Assembly (NCBI RefSeq): GCF_029637605.1 | Contig: NZ_CP121261.1 | Span: 2,480,001 to 2,544,000, forward strand | Source of the DNA: Achromobacter spanius | Lineage (GTDB): Bacteria; Pseudomonadota; Gammaproteobacteria; Burkholderiales; Burkholderiaceae_B | Length of the DNA: 64,000 nucleotides | Direction of reading: 5' to 3' | Shown: positions 1-8,297 of the stretch, in pieces | Layout of the letters: each line of letters begins with the position of its first letter | Position numbering within the stretch: the stretch's first letter is position 1 | Made by a program: the position numbers and the translations under genes | The notes under the pieces: generated by a model | Databases searched by the model: none | The model's input: the letters and a program-made list of their open reading frames with translations, nothing else | Told to the model about the DNA's origin: nothing

Positions 1-101
1 ATGGCAAGGAGCAGGACGCGGGCTTGAGGCGTGTCCATGGCCGACGGAAGCAGCGCGAGCGCGGGCACGATGGCGGCATGGGTGATGGCATCAAGATCCA
101 T
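1..101 (-). CDS. Lysis-cassette protein, N-terminal part only (cut by window edge)
   Basis: The reverse complement of 1-101 opens with ATG at 101 behind a G-rich Shine-Dalgarno-like stretch and reads MDLDAITHAAIVPALALL and onward with no stop before the window edge. It overlaps the 3' end of the holin-like gene by 11 bases, as lysis genes often do. The N-terminus resembles a family of prophage lysis-associated proteins found beside holins. Only 33 codons are visible, so the enzyme class (muramidase or other) cannot be confirmed. Confidence 0.5.
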   Translation of the reverse strand, partial: MDLDAITHAAIVPALALLPSAMDTPQARVLLLA

Positions 102-555
102 GGTTGTTCCCCCCGCCCCGCCGATGCACGCCGACGCCGAACAGCTTGCGGCGCGCATCCGCCAACCATTCCAGCACACCCTTTTTCCGCATGCTGGCCA
201 TCCAGCGCATATAGGCTCCCAGCACCCACCACGCGGGCAGGCCAGCCAGCAACATGCTGGGACCCAGGACGTAGAACTTGGCAAGCAAGGCATCGTCAGT
301 GCCCGCGCCATGCTGGGCCAGCCAGGTCATGGATTGCATCAAGGCGGGCTTCCAGGTGATGACGGCGGCGGCAAGCGCAGGGCCGAAGAGGAAAGAACAG
401 GCCACGGTGGATACCGTGCGGACGGTGAACTCACGAATACTATGCGGCGGCATGATCAAAAGGCCAAGCATGGCCGCGATCGCAGCCGGAATGCCATACG
501 CCATCGCGACCTTCAGGGCGGCCAGACCGCCCAGACTGGTAGAGCCGGGTTCCAT
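91..555 (-). CDS. Holin-like small membrane protein
   Basis: This 154-residue protein has three hydrophobic segments (about residues 13-35, 47-68 and 92-117) and a basic C-terminal tail (from about 123, rich in R, K, H and G), which is the general layout of phage holins. ATG at 555 is chosen because AGGAGC lies about 8 bases upstream; longer in-frame extension upstream has no such site and crosses a terminator. It lies just downstream of the fibre genes and overlaps the next lysis gene. Holin function is inferred from topology and position; I do not recognise the exact family. Confidence 0.6.
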   Translation of the reverse strand: MEPGSTSLGGLAALKVAMAYGIPAAIAAMLGLLIMPPHSIREFTVRTVSTVACSFLFGPALAAAVITWKPALMQSMTWLAQHGAGTDDALLAKFYVLGPSMLLAGLPAWWVLGAYMRWMASMRKKGVLEWLADARRKLFGVGVHRRGGGNNHGS

Positions 556-610
556 GTTGGGGTTGCTCCTGAAAAGTGTGTGCAGGATGGGGCCTCCTGT
601 AGGGACGGGG

Positions 611-628
611 AAAAGCCCGCGCACGGGC
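611..628 (-). terminator. Rho-independent terminator after fibre operon
   Basis: On the minus strand GCCCG-TGCG-CGGGC is followed by TTTT. It lies between the fibre-chaperone gene and the holin-like gene and would separate tail-fibre from lysis transcription unless read through. Confidence 0.65.
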
Positions 629-652
629 GTATTGAATCTTGAAGAATTGCCT

Positions 653-1105
653 CTACTCGAACGACGGCAACTCGACGAAAAGTGAGTCATCCGAAGGAAC
701 ATCGCGCGTCCGAGACACCACCAGATCAGAGATCTGACCGAACTTTTCTCGAACGAGGCTGCGCCAAGCACGCAATTTCCTCGCTTCAATTTGGAATCGC
801 GGCACCGCCGATTCATCCGCGTATGACACCGCAATCAACAAGCTTTCGTAGCCCATCGTCCGCGCCTTAGAGTCCATGTAAGCCTGCACCGCAAACCACT
901 TTGCCGCCATGACACTCGCCAGATCAACCGGTTCAAGCGGCGGCGGAAAGAACTCGCCCCGTTCGTATCTCCATCCGTCCACGACCCCAGGACCGGCCGG
1001 CACCCAGTCATACCCCGGCGGGGTCAGGTTGGCGATGTCCATTTCTTCCACAATCTCGATGACTTCAGTCACCACATAGTCCAACACTCGTGCATATCGC
1101 TTCAT
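653..1105 (-). CDS. Tail-fibre assembly (chaperone)-like protein
   Basis: A 150-residue protein encoded directly downstream of the fibre gene. An N-terminal aromatic/acidic part (to about residue 60) is followed by a helical region (about 64-130) carrying KARTMGYESLLIAVSYADES and a W-containing helix. This resembles the C-terminal part of phage tail-fibre assembly proteins, where a conserved YGYD-x-A-x-SYA-like stretch precedes an alanine- and tryptophan-rich helix. The start at 1105 has AGGAGC 8 bases upstream. These proteins typically fold or trimerise the receptor-binding fibre. The family call is by resemblance and position. Confidence 0.6.
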   Translation of the reverse strand: MKRYARVLDYVVTEVIEIVEEMDIANLTPPGYDWVPAGPGVVDGWRYERGEFFPPPLEPVDLASVMAAKWFAVQAYMDSKARTMGYESLLIAVSYADESAVPRFQIEARKLRAWRSLVREKFGQISDLVVSRTRDVPSDDSLFVELPSFE

Positions 1106-1117
1106 TGCATGCTCCTG

Positions 1118-3199
1118 TTAATAGCGGATGACAATCAGGCCATTGCTGCCCGCACTGCCAGATCCTGTCGAACTGGTTCCGCGTCCCGCACCTCCACCTC
1201 CCGGGAAACCGCCACTACTTCCAATGAAAGGTCCATTTGCTCCTCCTGCACCACCGAATGGAGAGCCTCCCCCTATACCTCCGGTCGCGCCATTGGAGGT
1301 CATCGAGCCACCCGCGCCGCCCGCGCAACCCGGCGACCTAACCGCTACCACTCCTCCACCGCCAGTGCCGCCAGCTCCGCCGTCGCCCACGCCATTCGGT
1401 TTGCCGCCTGAGCCACCAACCGCAGAGAGAACCCCAAAAATTGTCGAGCCGCCATTACCGCCGCCCCCTCCACCGCCGCCACCTCCGCCGCCTACCCCCA
1501 CGGAATAGGAAACTGCACTGCCTGGTGTCACGGAGACAATTGCGCGTGCGTACTCGCCAGCCCCTCCTCCTCCCGCAGCGGTGGCCCCGGCTGTCCCGAC
1601 ACCTCCACCACCTCCCCCCGCGCCCCACATCTCGACGTCGAGGAAATAAGTATCTGCGGGGACAGTAAACGTGCCACTACCCGACAGCGAAACAAGGGCT
1701 CGTGGAGCAAACTTGGGGACGGCCGCAGCCAGCGTCTGCGCCGTAATGACTTTGGTTGCGGAATCGCCAGCGAGTGCCTCAGCGATCGTGGCAACATCCG
1801 CACGGCCGAACGCCAGGTTGCCGCTTGCCAGCGTCTGCACCACGGTCTCGAACGCCGTGACCGGTTCGACCTTCCAGCCCACACCCCACGCCGCTACCGT
1901 TGCGCCCGTGGTGTTGTACTTGGCCAGCACTTCGGACACCGTCACGGTCGGGTAAGACCAGGGCTTGGTCGTGTCGCCGATCCAGATGCACGGGGCACCC
2001 GCCGCGTCCGAGCCGAACCGGATCGGCAGATCAGAGACGGCACTGCCTGCCAGCACTGTCGCGCCGCAGCGTCCCCATGCCTTTGTCGTTTGCAGATAGC
2101 CATGGATCAGCAGCGACACGGGGGGTACGCCATCCAGGTACTCGAACACATCCACGCGCAGGCGCAGCATTGTGTTCGCGCCTACCGCCGCCGCGGGCAG
2201 CGTGATCTTCATTGCACCGGTAATCGTGCCGGTGTGGGTGGAATACCCGCCACCATCGGGAAGCAGGACATGCGCCGTGCGGCCTGATGTGGTGTTCGCG
2301 CCGTATTGCGCGCCCAAGGTCGCACCCGTGTTCAGAAGCACCGGGCCGCTGAGGTCGCCACCCGCCTTCGGCAGCGCCTGGATATCTTCCAGCACCTGCG
2401 CCGGTGTCCTCGATACCAGCGCACCCGTTCCCGCACCCGTCACATACGAACCTGCCGCGACGGTGCCCAGACCCGTGCCGCCGCGCGCCACCGGCAAGGT
2501 GCCGGTCGACGCCTTCGACACATCCAGCGCCGTCACATTCAGCGCCACGTTGCCCGACCCATCAAAGCTCACCCCGCCCGCCGTGGCCCCGCCCGTGACG
2601 GAGAATAAGCGCGTCGTGGCCAGCTTCGTCGCGGTGGCCGCGTTGCCGACGGCGACCGACCCGGCCGACGACAACCGGCCCTTGGCGTCGACCGTGAACG
2701 TCGGCACCGCGTTGGCGCTGCCATAACTGCCGGCGGTCACGCCGCTGGGACTCAACGTCAGTCCCAGGGACACATTCGCGGATCCATCAAACGACCCCGC
2801 GCCCGTCGCGTCGCCGGTTGCGGCGATGGTCCGTGCCGTCGCCAGCTTGGTCGCGGCGCCCGCTGTCAGCGACGATGCCGTTCCCGACAAACGCGCCACC
2901 GGCACCGTACCGGCTTTCAGGTTGCCGGCGTTCAGATTCTGCTGCGCATAGCTCAGCGCATCAAAACTCGTCGCCGCCAGCGGCCGGCCAGTTACCGCCG
3001 CCAGGCCGTCCAACTGCTTGTACAGCCAGGCCAGCCGTTCGTCGGTGGTCTGCTGCACCTTGTTGAATTGCTCCACCGAAGGCGGAACGGATCCGATGAA
3101 TGACCAGCCGGTCTTGTATTGCAGATCGGTAATGCCTTCGGTCAGGCCGTTCTGTGCCCAGGTTGATTTGAAGAGGTCGAAAAAAGTAGGGTCTGCCAT
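1118..3199 (-). CDS. Tail fibre with phage-tail repeats and glycine-rich C-terminal tip
   Basis: A 693-residue receptor-binding fibre candidate. The N-terminal about 100 residues (MADPTFFDLFKSTWA...) look like a baseplate-attachment domain. Residues about 100-300 hold at least two degenerate repeats built on ATKLATARTIAATGD...SFDGSANV and ATKLATTRLFSVTGG...SFDGSGNV, typical of phage fibre shafts. A globular part follows, then about 190 residues extremely rich in glycine, including a run of twelve Gly, ending in GLIVIRY. Glycine-rich tips of this sort occur in phage adhesins. ATG 3199 is chosen because it abuts the upstream gene's stop codon; upstream extension is arginine-rich read-through of the neighbouring gene. 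The fibre sets target specificity. Confidence 0.82.
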   Translation of the reverse strand: MADPTFFDLFKSTWAQNGLTEGITDLQYKTGWSFIGSVPPSVEQFNKVQQTTDERLAWLYKQLDGLAAVTGRPLAATSFDALSYAQQNLNAGNLKAGTVPVARLSGTASSLTAGAATKLATARTIAATGDATGAGSFDGSANVSLGLTLSPSGVTAGSYGSANAVPTFTVDAKGRLSSAGSVAVGNAATATKLATTRLFSVTGGATAGGVSFDGSGNVALNVTALDVSKASTGTLPVARGGTGLGTVAAGSYVTGAGTGALVSRTPAQVLEDIQALPKAGGDLSGPVLLNTGATLGAQYGANTTSGRTAHVLLPDGGGYSTHTGTITGAMKITLPAAAVGANTMLRLRVDVFEYLDGVPPVSLLIHGYLQTTKAWGRCGATVLAGSAVSDLPIRFGSDAAGAPCIWIGDTTKPWSYPTVTVSEVLAKYNTTGATVAAWGVGWKVEPVTAFETVVQTLASGNLAFGRADVATIAEALAGDSATKVITAQTLAAAVPKFAPRALVSLSGSGTFTVPADTYFLDVEMWGAGGGGGGVGTAGATAAGGGGAGEYARAIVSVTPGSAVSYSVGVGGGGGGGGGGGGNGGSTIFGVLSAVGGSGGKPNGVGDGGAGGTGGGGVVAVRSPGCAGGAGGSMTSNGATGGIGGGSPFGGAGGANGPFIGSSGGFPGGGGAGRGTSSTGSGSAGSNGLIVIRY

Positions 3200-3864
3200 C
3201 AGTAAATTCCTCGCGCCAGCACGCCGACGCCAAAGCCAAAGAAACCTTGCCCGCGAAAGCCGAAGGGCTTTTCGGTTGAGCCGGTGATGAGTTGCACGCC
3301 GACGCCGGCGGCTTGGGGCACCCACTTGTAGGGGTTGGCCATGAGTGGGTCGTTGGGGCCGGGAATGCGGCTGACCCAGATGCGGATCTTTGCGTTGCCG
3401 GCGTTTTGCACCACGACCCGCGTCACATCGAAGATCGGCTTGAGCGAACTGGCGATCTCCGGCGTGGTGCCGTGGCCGTTGTTCAGGGCGATCTTCCAGT
3501 ACAGCAATTTGCGGTATTCGGCATCGAGCAAGGTGGTGGACCCGGCCAGGGCGCGCTCGTTGGCGCGACGCAAGCGCGCAACGCCGAAGCTGCCCACGTT
3601 CGGCTGCCCGTCGAAACCGAAGAACCGGATGTAGATCGCTTCATCAATGACGCGGGGCAAGCCCACGATCTCGCCGATGCCGTCCAACTGCCGGCCGACC
3701 GCCGTATCCAGCCAACGGTCTTCGTAAAGCGCGCGCAACGCGCCCTGCAGCCCCTGAGCGGGCTTGAGCAGCGCCTTGACCAGCGCTTCCAGTCGCCGCT
3801 TGGTTTGGAACTGCCCCAGCCAATGGCCCCAGGCCACGTGTGCATGGTCTTGGTTCAGATCCAT
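3199..3864 (-). CDS. DUF2612-like baseplate protein
   Basis: A 221-residue protein between baseplate J and the fibre, the usual position of gp48-like or DUF2612 proteins that link baseplate and fibre in ZF40/KPP10-type contractile phages. It contains YEDRWLDTAVGRQLDGIGEI near residue 50, a recognised feature of this group (a helix with DTAxGxxLDxIGxIVG). The start is ATG at 3864 in a TGATG overlap with the J gene; a GTG one codon upstream (3867) is possible. AGGTG lies about 6 bases before. Likely structural, in the virion-like particle. Confidence 0.72.
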   Translation of the reverse strand: MDLNQDHAHVAWGHWLGQFQTKRRLEALVKALLKPAQGLQGALRALYEDRWLDTAVGRQLDGIGEIVGLPRVIDEAIYIRFFGFDGQPNVGSFGVARLRRANERALAGSTTLLDAEYRKLLYWKIALNNGHGTTPEIASSLKPIFDVTRVVVQNAGNAKIRIWVSRIPGPNDPLMANPYKWVPQAAGVGVQLITGSTEKPFGFRGQGFFGFGVGVLARGIY

Positions 3865-5315
3865 CACGTCACCTCGATGCGCGACAGATCAAACGCCGCC
3901 ACCTGAAAGTCCTGAATCGTGACGTTTGCCGCGCGGTAATCAGCGGGCGTCGGCTTGAAGGCAGGGTCGGTCGAATACGCCAGCGTCAGGTCCACGGATG
4001 CCAGCCCAGGCGTACGGAAAATTGCGCCGTAAAGCCGTTGCAGCACGACGTCTTCGCCGATGCTGGATGCCTCGCCCACCTCGGCCAGGCCGTCCGCAAT
4101 GCGCTGAAAGCCATCGGGCGGGAACGCTTGTTCGGATGGCGGCAACAAGGTGGTGGCGCAGCGCACCCACAGATAGACGCGCTCGGGCCGGTCGAAACGG
4201 ATCACCTGATCCGCGCCGTCCGCGTCCTTGACCACCCCCCGGCGCTGGCCATGGGTATCGATACCGGCCGCCACCACACGGAAAATGGCGTCCGCCACTT
4301 CATCATCCAGGCCGCCGTCGGCCACCACGTGCACGCTGTGCGGCGGCCGGCCCAGCGCGTCCGGCGTGTCCGTGCTGTTCATGAAGACTTTGACGGTGCG
4401 CACGCCGGCCACGCGGTCGCGCACGTTGGGGGCAATGCTGGGTAGCGTGGCCGCGCCCAGCCGAAACAGGCCCGTCGGATAGCGGGCGCGCAACTCGGCG
4501 GCGGTTTCCGCAAGACGGCCCGCCACGCCCTCTTGCAGGTTGTTGACGGCTTCCCACCCATCGACCTGCGTGATGATTCCGTTCAAGTCCCCCACGGCGG
4601 CGCCTTCGGCCGACGCGCCGATCGTGGTCGCCAAGGCGGGCGACCCCAGGCGGATCAATGACAAGTTGGTCGACCACGCAAACGCCGCCGACTGGCGGCC
4701 GTCCGAGTGGATACGCACGGCGGCGCCATCGCTAGAAACCTCCAGTCCGCTTGCGGCCAGCGCCGCCACCAATCCCGCCAGCACCTGGGGCAGGTTCGCG
4801 GTGGCGCCGCTGGTATAGGAATGGTCCACCCCATCAATCGATACCGTGTACGCGGTCTGCGGGGCAACATCGGGCTGCAACGTCACATCCGCCGCCGCGC
4901 CAGCCAGAATGCGCGTGGCGCTGTCCACCGCCCACACATTCTGGCTGACGCGATGCCGTACTTGCGCGCCCGCCGGCACCGTTGTGCCAGGCGCCCCGTA
5001 CAACACCACATAGGCCCGCGAAGGTTCATCGCGGTAGCGCGACACGCCGGTGAACGACACGGACCGGTCCAGGGACACGCCCGTCGCCGAGCCCGGGTAC
5101 ATCGCGTAATACACGCCTTCGGCCTGCTCCCACAACGTGGCTTCGCGTTCCGCGAAGGTGTCGATCAGCAGGCCGGTAATACTGTCCGGGCGGGTTTCCA
5201 CCGCGCCATTGAATCCGGCGGATTGCATGCGCGCGCGCAGGTCCGCCACGATCTCCTGGCGGATTTCGGGCAGGCGCGGGCGTACGAACCCGTCCGGTGT
5301 GACACCGTAGGCCAT
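3864..5315 (-). CDS. Baseplate J-like protein (wedge component)
   Basis: A 483-residue protein of the baseplate J/gp47 family. It has the N-terminal PEIRQEIVADLRARM...DSITGLLIDTFAE region and the early GVSLDRSV signature (about residue 79), followed by the beta-rich middle domain. J proteins form wedge arms that spread when the sheath contracts. ATG 5315 has GAGGT 5 bases upstream. The gene follows the gp25-like wedge gene by 33 bases and is coupled to the DUF2612-like gene. Length and order are normal for a contractile tail. Confidence 0.88.
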   Translation of the reverse strand: MAYGVTPDGFVRPRLPEIRQEIVADLRARMQSAGFNGAVETRPDSITGLLIDTFAEREATLWEQAEGVYYAMYPGSATGVSLDRSVSFTGVSRYRDEPSRAYVVLYGAPGTTVPAGAQVRHRVSQNVWAVDSATRILAGAAADVTLQPDVAPQTAYTVSIDGVDHSYTSGATANLPQVLAGLVAALAASGLEVSSDGAAVRIHSDGRQSAAFAWSTNLSLIRLGSPALATTIGASAEGAAVGDLNGIITQVDGWEAVNNLQEGVAGRLAETAAELRARYPTGLFRLGAATLPSIAPNVRDRVAGVRTVKVFMNSTDTPDALGRPPHSVHVVADGGLDDEVADAIFRVVAAGIDTHGQRRGVVKDADGADQVIRFDRPERVYLWVRCATTLLPPSEQAFPPDGFQRIADGLAEVGEASSIGEDVVLQRLYGAIFRTPGLASVDLTLAYSTDPAFKPTPADYRAANVTIQDFQVAAFDLSRIEVT

Positions 5316-5348
5316 AGATACCTCAACAAAAGTAAGGGAAGGAAGGGA

Positions 5349-5753
5349 CTAGGACGTGCTTGATGCCGTAGACGAGGACGCACCCGAAGACGACCCCAAC
5401 AGCACCACGCGATCCAGCCGCCCGTAGGTCGTGTCGGCTTGGTAGGTAACGCGCAGCACGCGCAGTTGGCGTTCCATCTGCAACTGCATCGCCTGCACCT
5501 GGGTCACCCCCGGCACCGCGCGGATCCGGGCGCGGAAGATGGCTTCGATGCTGGCGCGGTCGGGCGACTTCACCAGCACGTCCTCGAAGTACGGAACACC
5601 AAAAGTGGTGTCCAGAAACCACTCGCCCAGGAAGGCGAGCAAGGTCGTTTTGATCTGCTGCGCGATACGGTCGGCGCCATCCACGAATGACGCGCGGCCA
5701 AGCAGATCCAGGTCCAGGTCGTGGTCATCGGACAAGGCAAGGTCCAGGGTCAT
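5349..5753 (-). CDS. gp25/W-like baseplate wedge protein
   Basis: A 134-residue protein with the pattern of phage gp46/GPW-gp25-like wedge proteins: DRIAQQIKTTLLAFLGEWFLD followed by FGVPYFEDVLVKS and an AIFRARIRAVPGV segment. This small protein anchors the wedge to the hub and the first sheath ring. It ends in a serine/alanine/threonine tail. The start at 5753 overlaps the stop of the spike gene by one base (TGATG), indicating translational coupling. Confidence 0.82.
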   Translation of the reverse strand: MTLDLALSDDHDLDLDLLGRASFVDGADRIAQQIKTTLLAFLGEWFLDTTFGVPYFEDVLVKSPDRASIEAIFRARIRAVPGVTQVQAMQLQMERQLRVLRVTYQADTTYGRLDRVVLLGSSSGASSSTASSTS

Positions 5754-6448
5754 CAGATTGGCCCCTCGGTTGTGCCGCCCGCGTAGGCGTGGCGATGCGT
5801 GTCGCCGATGCTCTTGCCGTTATGGGTGATCGCGCCGCCTTCGTAGGCCACGCCACCACGGATGCGCATCGACGCACCGCCCTGGCCGCCCTCGCCCGAC
5901 ATGCCTTGCGTATAGGTCAGCGGCCCGTTGATCGTGACCGGGGTGTTGAAGGTGGCTTGTTCCGCTTGCACCGTCCAGGTCTTGACGTGAAAAGTCAGGT
6001 CGCCCGTGGGTGACAGTTTCAGCGTGCCAGGTCCGTACTGGATGCTGACATTCTGCGTGTCGGCCGCGATCGTGCCTGGCCGCAACAGCGGCGAGGCAAA
6101 CGCATCCGACAGATCAAACTGGCGCGGGTCATCCGGCGGGCCGTTATCGCCCGCCAGCCAGTTCTCCAGCGCGCGGGCGGAGAACGACAGCTTGATCGCG
6201 TCGCCCGGCGCCAGCGGCACCGAGATCAGCGCCTGCGCGCCGTTCACATCGCCCACCGGCCAACACACCGGCACGCGCACCACTTGCGGCGGCGGCAAAA
6301 CGTCGCCATTGGCCAACCGCTTGGCCAGCGCGGGGCGGGCTGTGACGAACGTGCCGTCATAGGCGACGACTTCGCCCGGCAGCGTCGTGTAGACGTCCGC
6401 CAGCTCCGTCGCGATAAGACGGCGCATCAGGGTTACCGCGTTGTTCAT
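5753..6448 (-). CDS. Membrane-piercing spike, Gp138-like
   Basis: A 231-residue protein matching the layout of the Gp138 spike family: an N-terminal OB-like domain (about residues 20-110, with PLAPGDAIKLSFSARALENW), a beta-helix part, and a C-terminal tip GDTHRHAYAGGTTEGPI. The tip has a His-x-His pair (H218, H220); in P2 gpV and phi92 Gp138 such HxH motifs of three chains hold an iron ion at the spike apex. It starts at ATG 6448, in a 4-base ATGA overlap with the hub gene. Role: puncturing the target outer membrane. Confidence 0.8.
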   Translation of the reverse strand: MNNAVTLMRRLIATELADVYTTLPGEVVAYDGTFVTARPALAKRLANGDVLPPPQVVRVPVCWPVGDVNGAQALISVPLAPGDAIKLSFSARALENWLAGDNGPPDDPRQFDLSDAFASPLLRPGTIAADTQNVSIQYGPGTLKLSPTGDLTFHVKTWTVQAEQATFNTPVTINGPLTYTQGMSGEGGQGGASMRIRGGVAYEGGAITHNGKSIGDTHRHAYAGGTTEGPI

Positions 6449-7386
6449 GACTGCTCCTTTTTTGCGGAGGTTGGGTGGGGGTCGAGCAGGGTCAATTCCG
6501 TTTGCCAGTCGCCGCCTTCGCTATCGCCGGTATGGCGCACGGTTTCCGCGCGTTGAAAGGCCGCTACCGAACGGCTTTCCAACTTGACGAGATCACCGGG
6601 GCTGATGGTCGGCAGCAACAGCGACTTGACCTTCCAGCCGTCGCGCTGCTGCTGGCCGCTGGCGGGCGTGGCGGTGGCGGCGGGCGCAGCGGCACCGTCC
6701 TGCCCCGGCGCCTTTGCCTTCGATTTCGCCTTCTCGCTGGCGGCTGCCCGCGTGCGTTCGGGTTGGCCCAACAAGCCGGTGTCCACGGCCAGCACAACGG
6801 CTTGCCGCCGCGTGGTGCCCAGCCGCTGCACAACCTGCAACTGCTGATTCTGGATCGACCATTCCAGCCCGGTTCCCTGCGTGACCTTGTGCAGTGCCGT
6901 GCGTGCCGCGCCGTAGAAAGAAACGCCCTGCTCCCACCGACGGTCGGGCGCATCGTCGGCCATGAGCAACGGCAGGCCCATTTGCCGCGCGATGTCGCGG
7001 ATGATGTCGCTGGCGCGCGCGCCAGGCCCCAAGCCGATCGAGACCGCCGTGTCGCGGACTTCGATATAGCCGTCCTTGACCGTCAATTCCGTCACCACGT
7101 TCGGCTGGTCATAGCGGGTATACGCATACACGATGCTGCCGGACGCCATCAGCAAGGGGCCGCCCTCTTCCGCATAGCCCGCGTACAGCACACAGCGCAG
7201 GCCGGGTTCTTCCAGCGTGCGGCGGGTTTGCGCGGCCAGGTTGTACACGGTGATCTTGGCGTCGTTGGGTTCTTCGGCGGCGGTCTTGGCGATGTCGAAG
7301 GTCATGCGTATGGGCGGCGCAATCTCCAGCCCTTGTCCGCCGGTCTTGCCCACCAGCAGCCGGTAAACGCGGTCAAACCTGGCCAT
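6445..7386 (-). CDS. Baseplate hub protein (gp27/gp44-like)
   Basis: A 313-residue protein with MARFDRVYRLLVG at the start, IRMTFDIAKTAAEEPNDAKITVYNL near residue 25 and a typical hub segment (RASDIIRDIARQMGLPL, then GLEWSIQNQQLQVV). A low-complexity Ala/Lys/Gly/Gln linker lies at about 220-255 before a final beta segment. Hub proteins adapt the tail tube to the trimeric spike. ATG 7386 is chosen because the preceding in-frame codons are the shadow of the overlapping plug gene; the two genes overlap by 14 bases. Confidence 0.72.
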   Translation of the reverse strand: MARFDRVYRLLVGKTGGQGLEIAPPIRMTFDIAKTAAEEPNDAKITVYNLAAQTRRTLEEPGLRCVLYAGYAEEGGPLLMASGSIVYAYTRYDQPNVVTELTVKDGYIEVRDTAVSIGLGPGARASDIIRDIARQMGLPLLMADDAPDRRWEQGVSFYGAARTALHKVTQGTGLEWSIQNQQLQVVQRLGTTRRQAVVLAVDTGLLGQPERTRAAASEKAKSKAKAPGQDGAAAPAATATPASGQQQRDGWKVKSLLLPTISPGDLVKLESRSVAAFQRAETVRHTGDSEGGDWQTELTLLDPHPTSAKKEQS

Positions 7387-7705
7387 TGGCCACCTCGTCG
7401 GCGTTGATGTAGAGCAGCGCCACCTCGCCCGACGGCAGCGCCGCACGGCTGATGGTGTCGCGCCGGTCGGGCGCCAAGGCCACCAGTTCGCCGGCGGGCA
7501 CGGATAGATGCCGGTACCCCGCCAACAAGCGGGAATCCGGGACCACCGCAATGCCCGCCACGATCAGTTCGTTGTAGGCGTTCTCGATGGACAGCACCCA
7601 TTGCCGCGCCTCGCTGTTCCACGACAGGCGCAAGAAGTAAGTCATGCCGTCCAGCTCCGTTTCAGTGAGGCTGTCGTTGGCGTCCGGTACGAGTATCTGG
7701 ATCAT
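7373..7705 (-). CDS. Baseplate plug-like small protein (DUF6983-type)
   Basis: A 110-residue beta-rich protein. The run YFLRLSWNSEARQWVLSIEN and the later GELVALAPDRRDTISRAALP match the pattern of small plug proteins that sit between Dit-like and hub proteins in ZF40/Pam3-type contractile phages. The start at 7705 overlaps the stop of the Dit-like gene (ATGA). It probably closes the tube lumen at the baseplate. The family name is from memory of sequence pattern and gene order. Confidence 0.62.
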   Translation of the reverse strand: MIQILVPDANDSLTETELDGMTYFLRLSWNSEARQWVLSIENAYNELIVAGIAVVPDSRLLAGYRHLSVPAGELVALAPDRRDTISRAALPSGEVALLYINADEVANGQV

Positions 7706-8289
7706 GCGCTCAGAATTCCTGACGAGTTGAAAATGTCGCGTTGCTTCTGGCTGGCGGGCACGCCGTTTTGCTTACCGGCGTTGGCTTTGGTGGTTCCGGC
7801 CTTGTCCGTTGCGCTGCCCGAGGTTTTTTCCGGCGGGATATCCGCCTGTCGCAACGTCACCTTGCGGATGCGCTTGAAGCTGGCGGATAGTTCGAAGCGG
7901 TCGCCGGCGCCGTTGCTGCGCCCGATGGAGCAGCTTTCCATCACGAAGTCGGCGTAGACATCCAGCCCGGTCGTGATGGTGATGGGCAGGCGGTCCGCAT
8001 GGATCTTGCGCAGCGCGTCCTTCGCGCCGATCAACTTTGACCGGCCGGCGCCCAAGGCCGCGCCGCGCAGGCCGCCCAGCAAGCTGATGTCAGCCGCCGT
8101 CACCCAGCCGTCCAGCGTCAGTTGCTCGGAATCCGCCACCACGTGGTCCGTAACGGGCGGGCCGTCTTCCACGGCAAACGACGTCGCGCGGCTGGTGAGC
8201 GTGGTCTTTTCGTTGACCAGCGCGTCCAAGGGCAAGGTGCCGATGCTGCTGCCGCCATTCCATCCGAAGATCATGGAAACAAAGTTCAT
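7702..8289 (-). CDS. Dit-like tail/baseplate protein
   Basis: A 195-residue protein downstream of the tape measure, where distal-tail (Dit-like) proteins lie. The N-terminal half carries FAVEDGPPVTDHVVADSEQL and LDGWVTAAD, a pattern common in Dit-like N-terminal domains of Myoviridae. The C-terminus is a lysine/serine/threonine-rich tail. ATG 8289 has AGGAG 8 bases upstream. It would form the first ring joining tube to baseplate. Confidence 0.62.
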   Translation of the reverse strand: MNFVSMIFGWNGGSSIGTLPLDALVNEKTTLTSRATSFAVEDGPPVTDHVVADSEQLTLDGWVTAADISLLGGLRGAALGAGRSKLIGAKDALRKIHADRLPITITTGLDVYADFVMESCSIGRSNGAGDRFELSASFKRIRKVTLRQADIPPEKTSGSATDKAGTTKANAGKQNGVPASQKQRDIFNSSGILSA

Positions 8290-8297
8290 TGCGACTC

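Noticed and set aside
1128..1508. Proline-rich plus-strand frame
   Set aside because: It is the antisense of the Gly-rich fibre tip; Gly codons read as Pro on the other strand.
6475..7407. Long plus-strand frame (310 codons) opposite the hub gene
   Set aside because: It mirrors a clearly recognisable minus-strand tail gene, has no family pattern and is rich in Arg/Gly/His as antisense frames in GC-rich DNA are.
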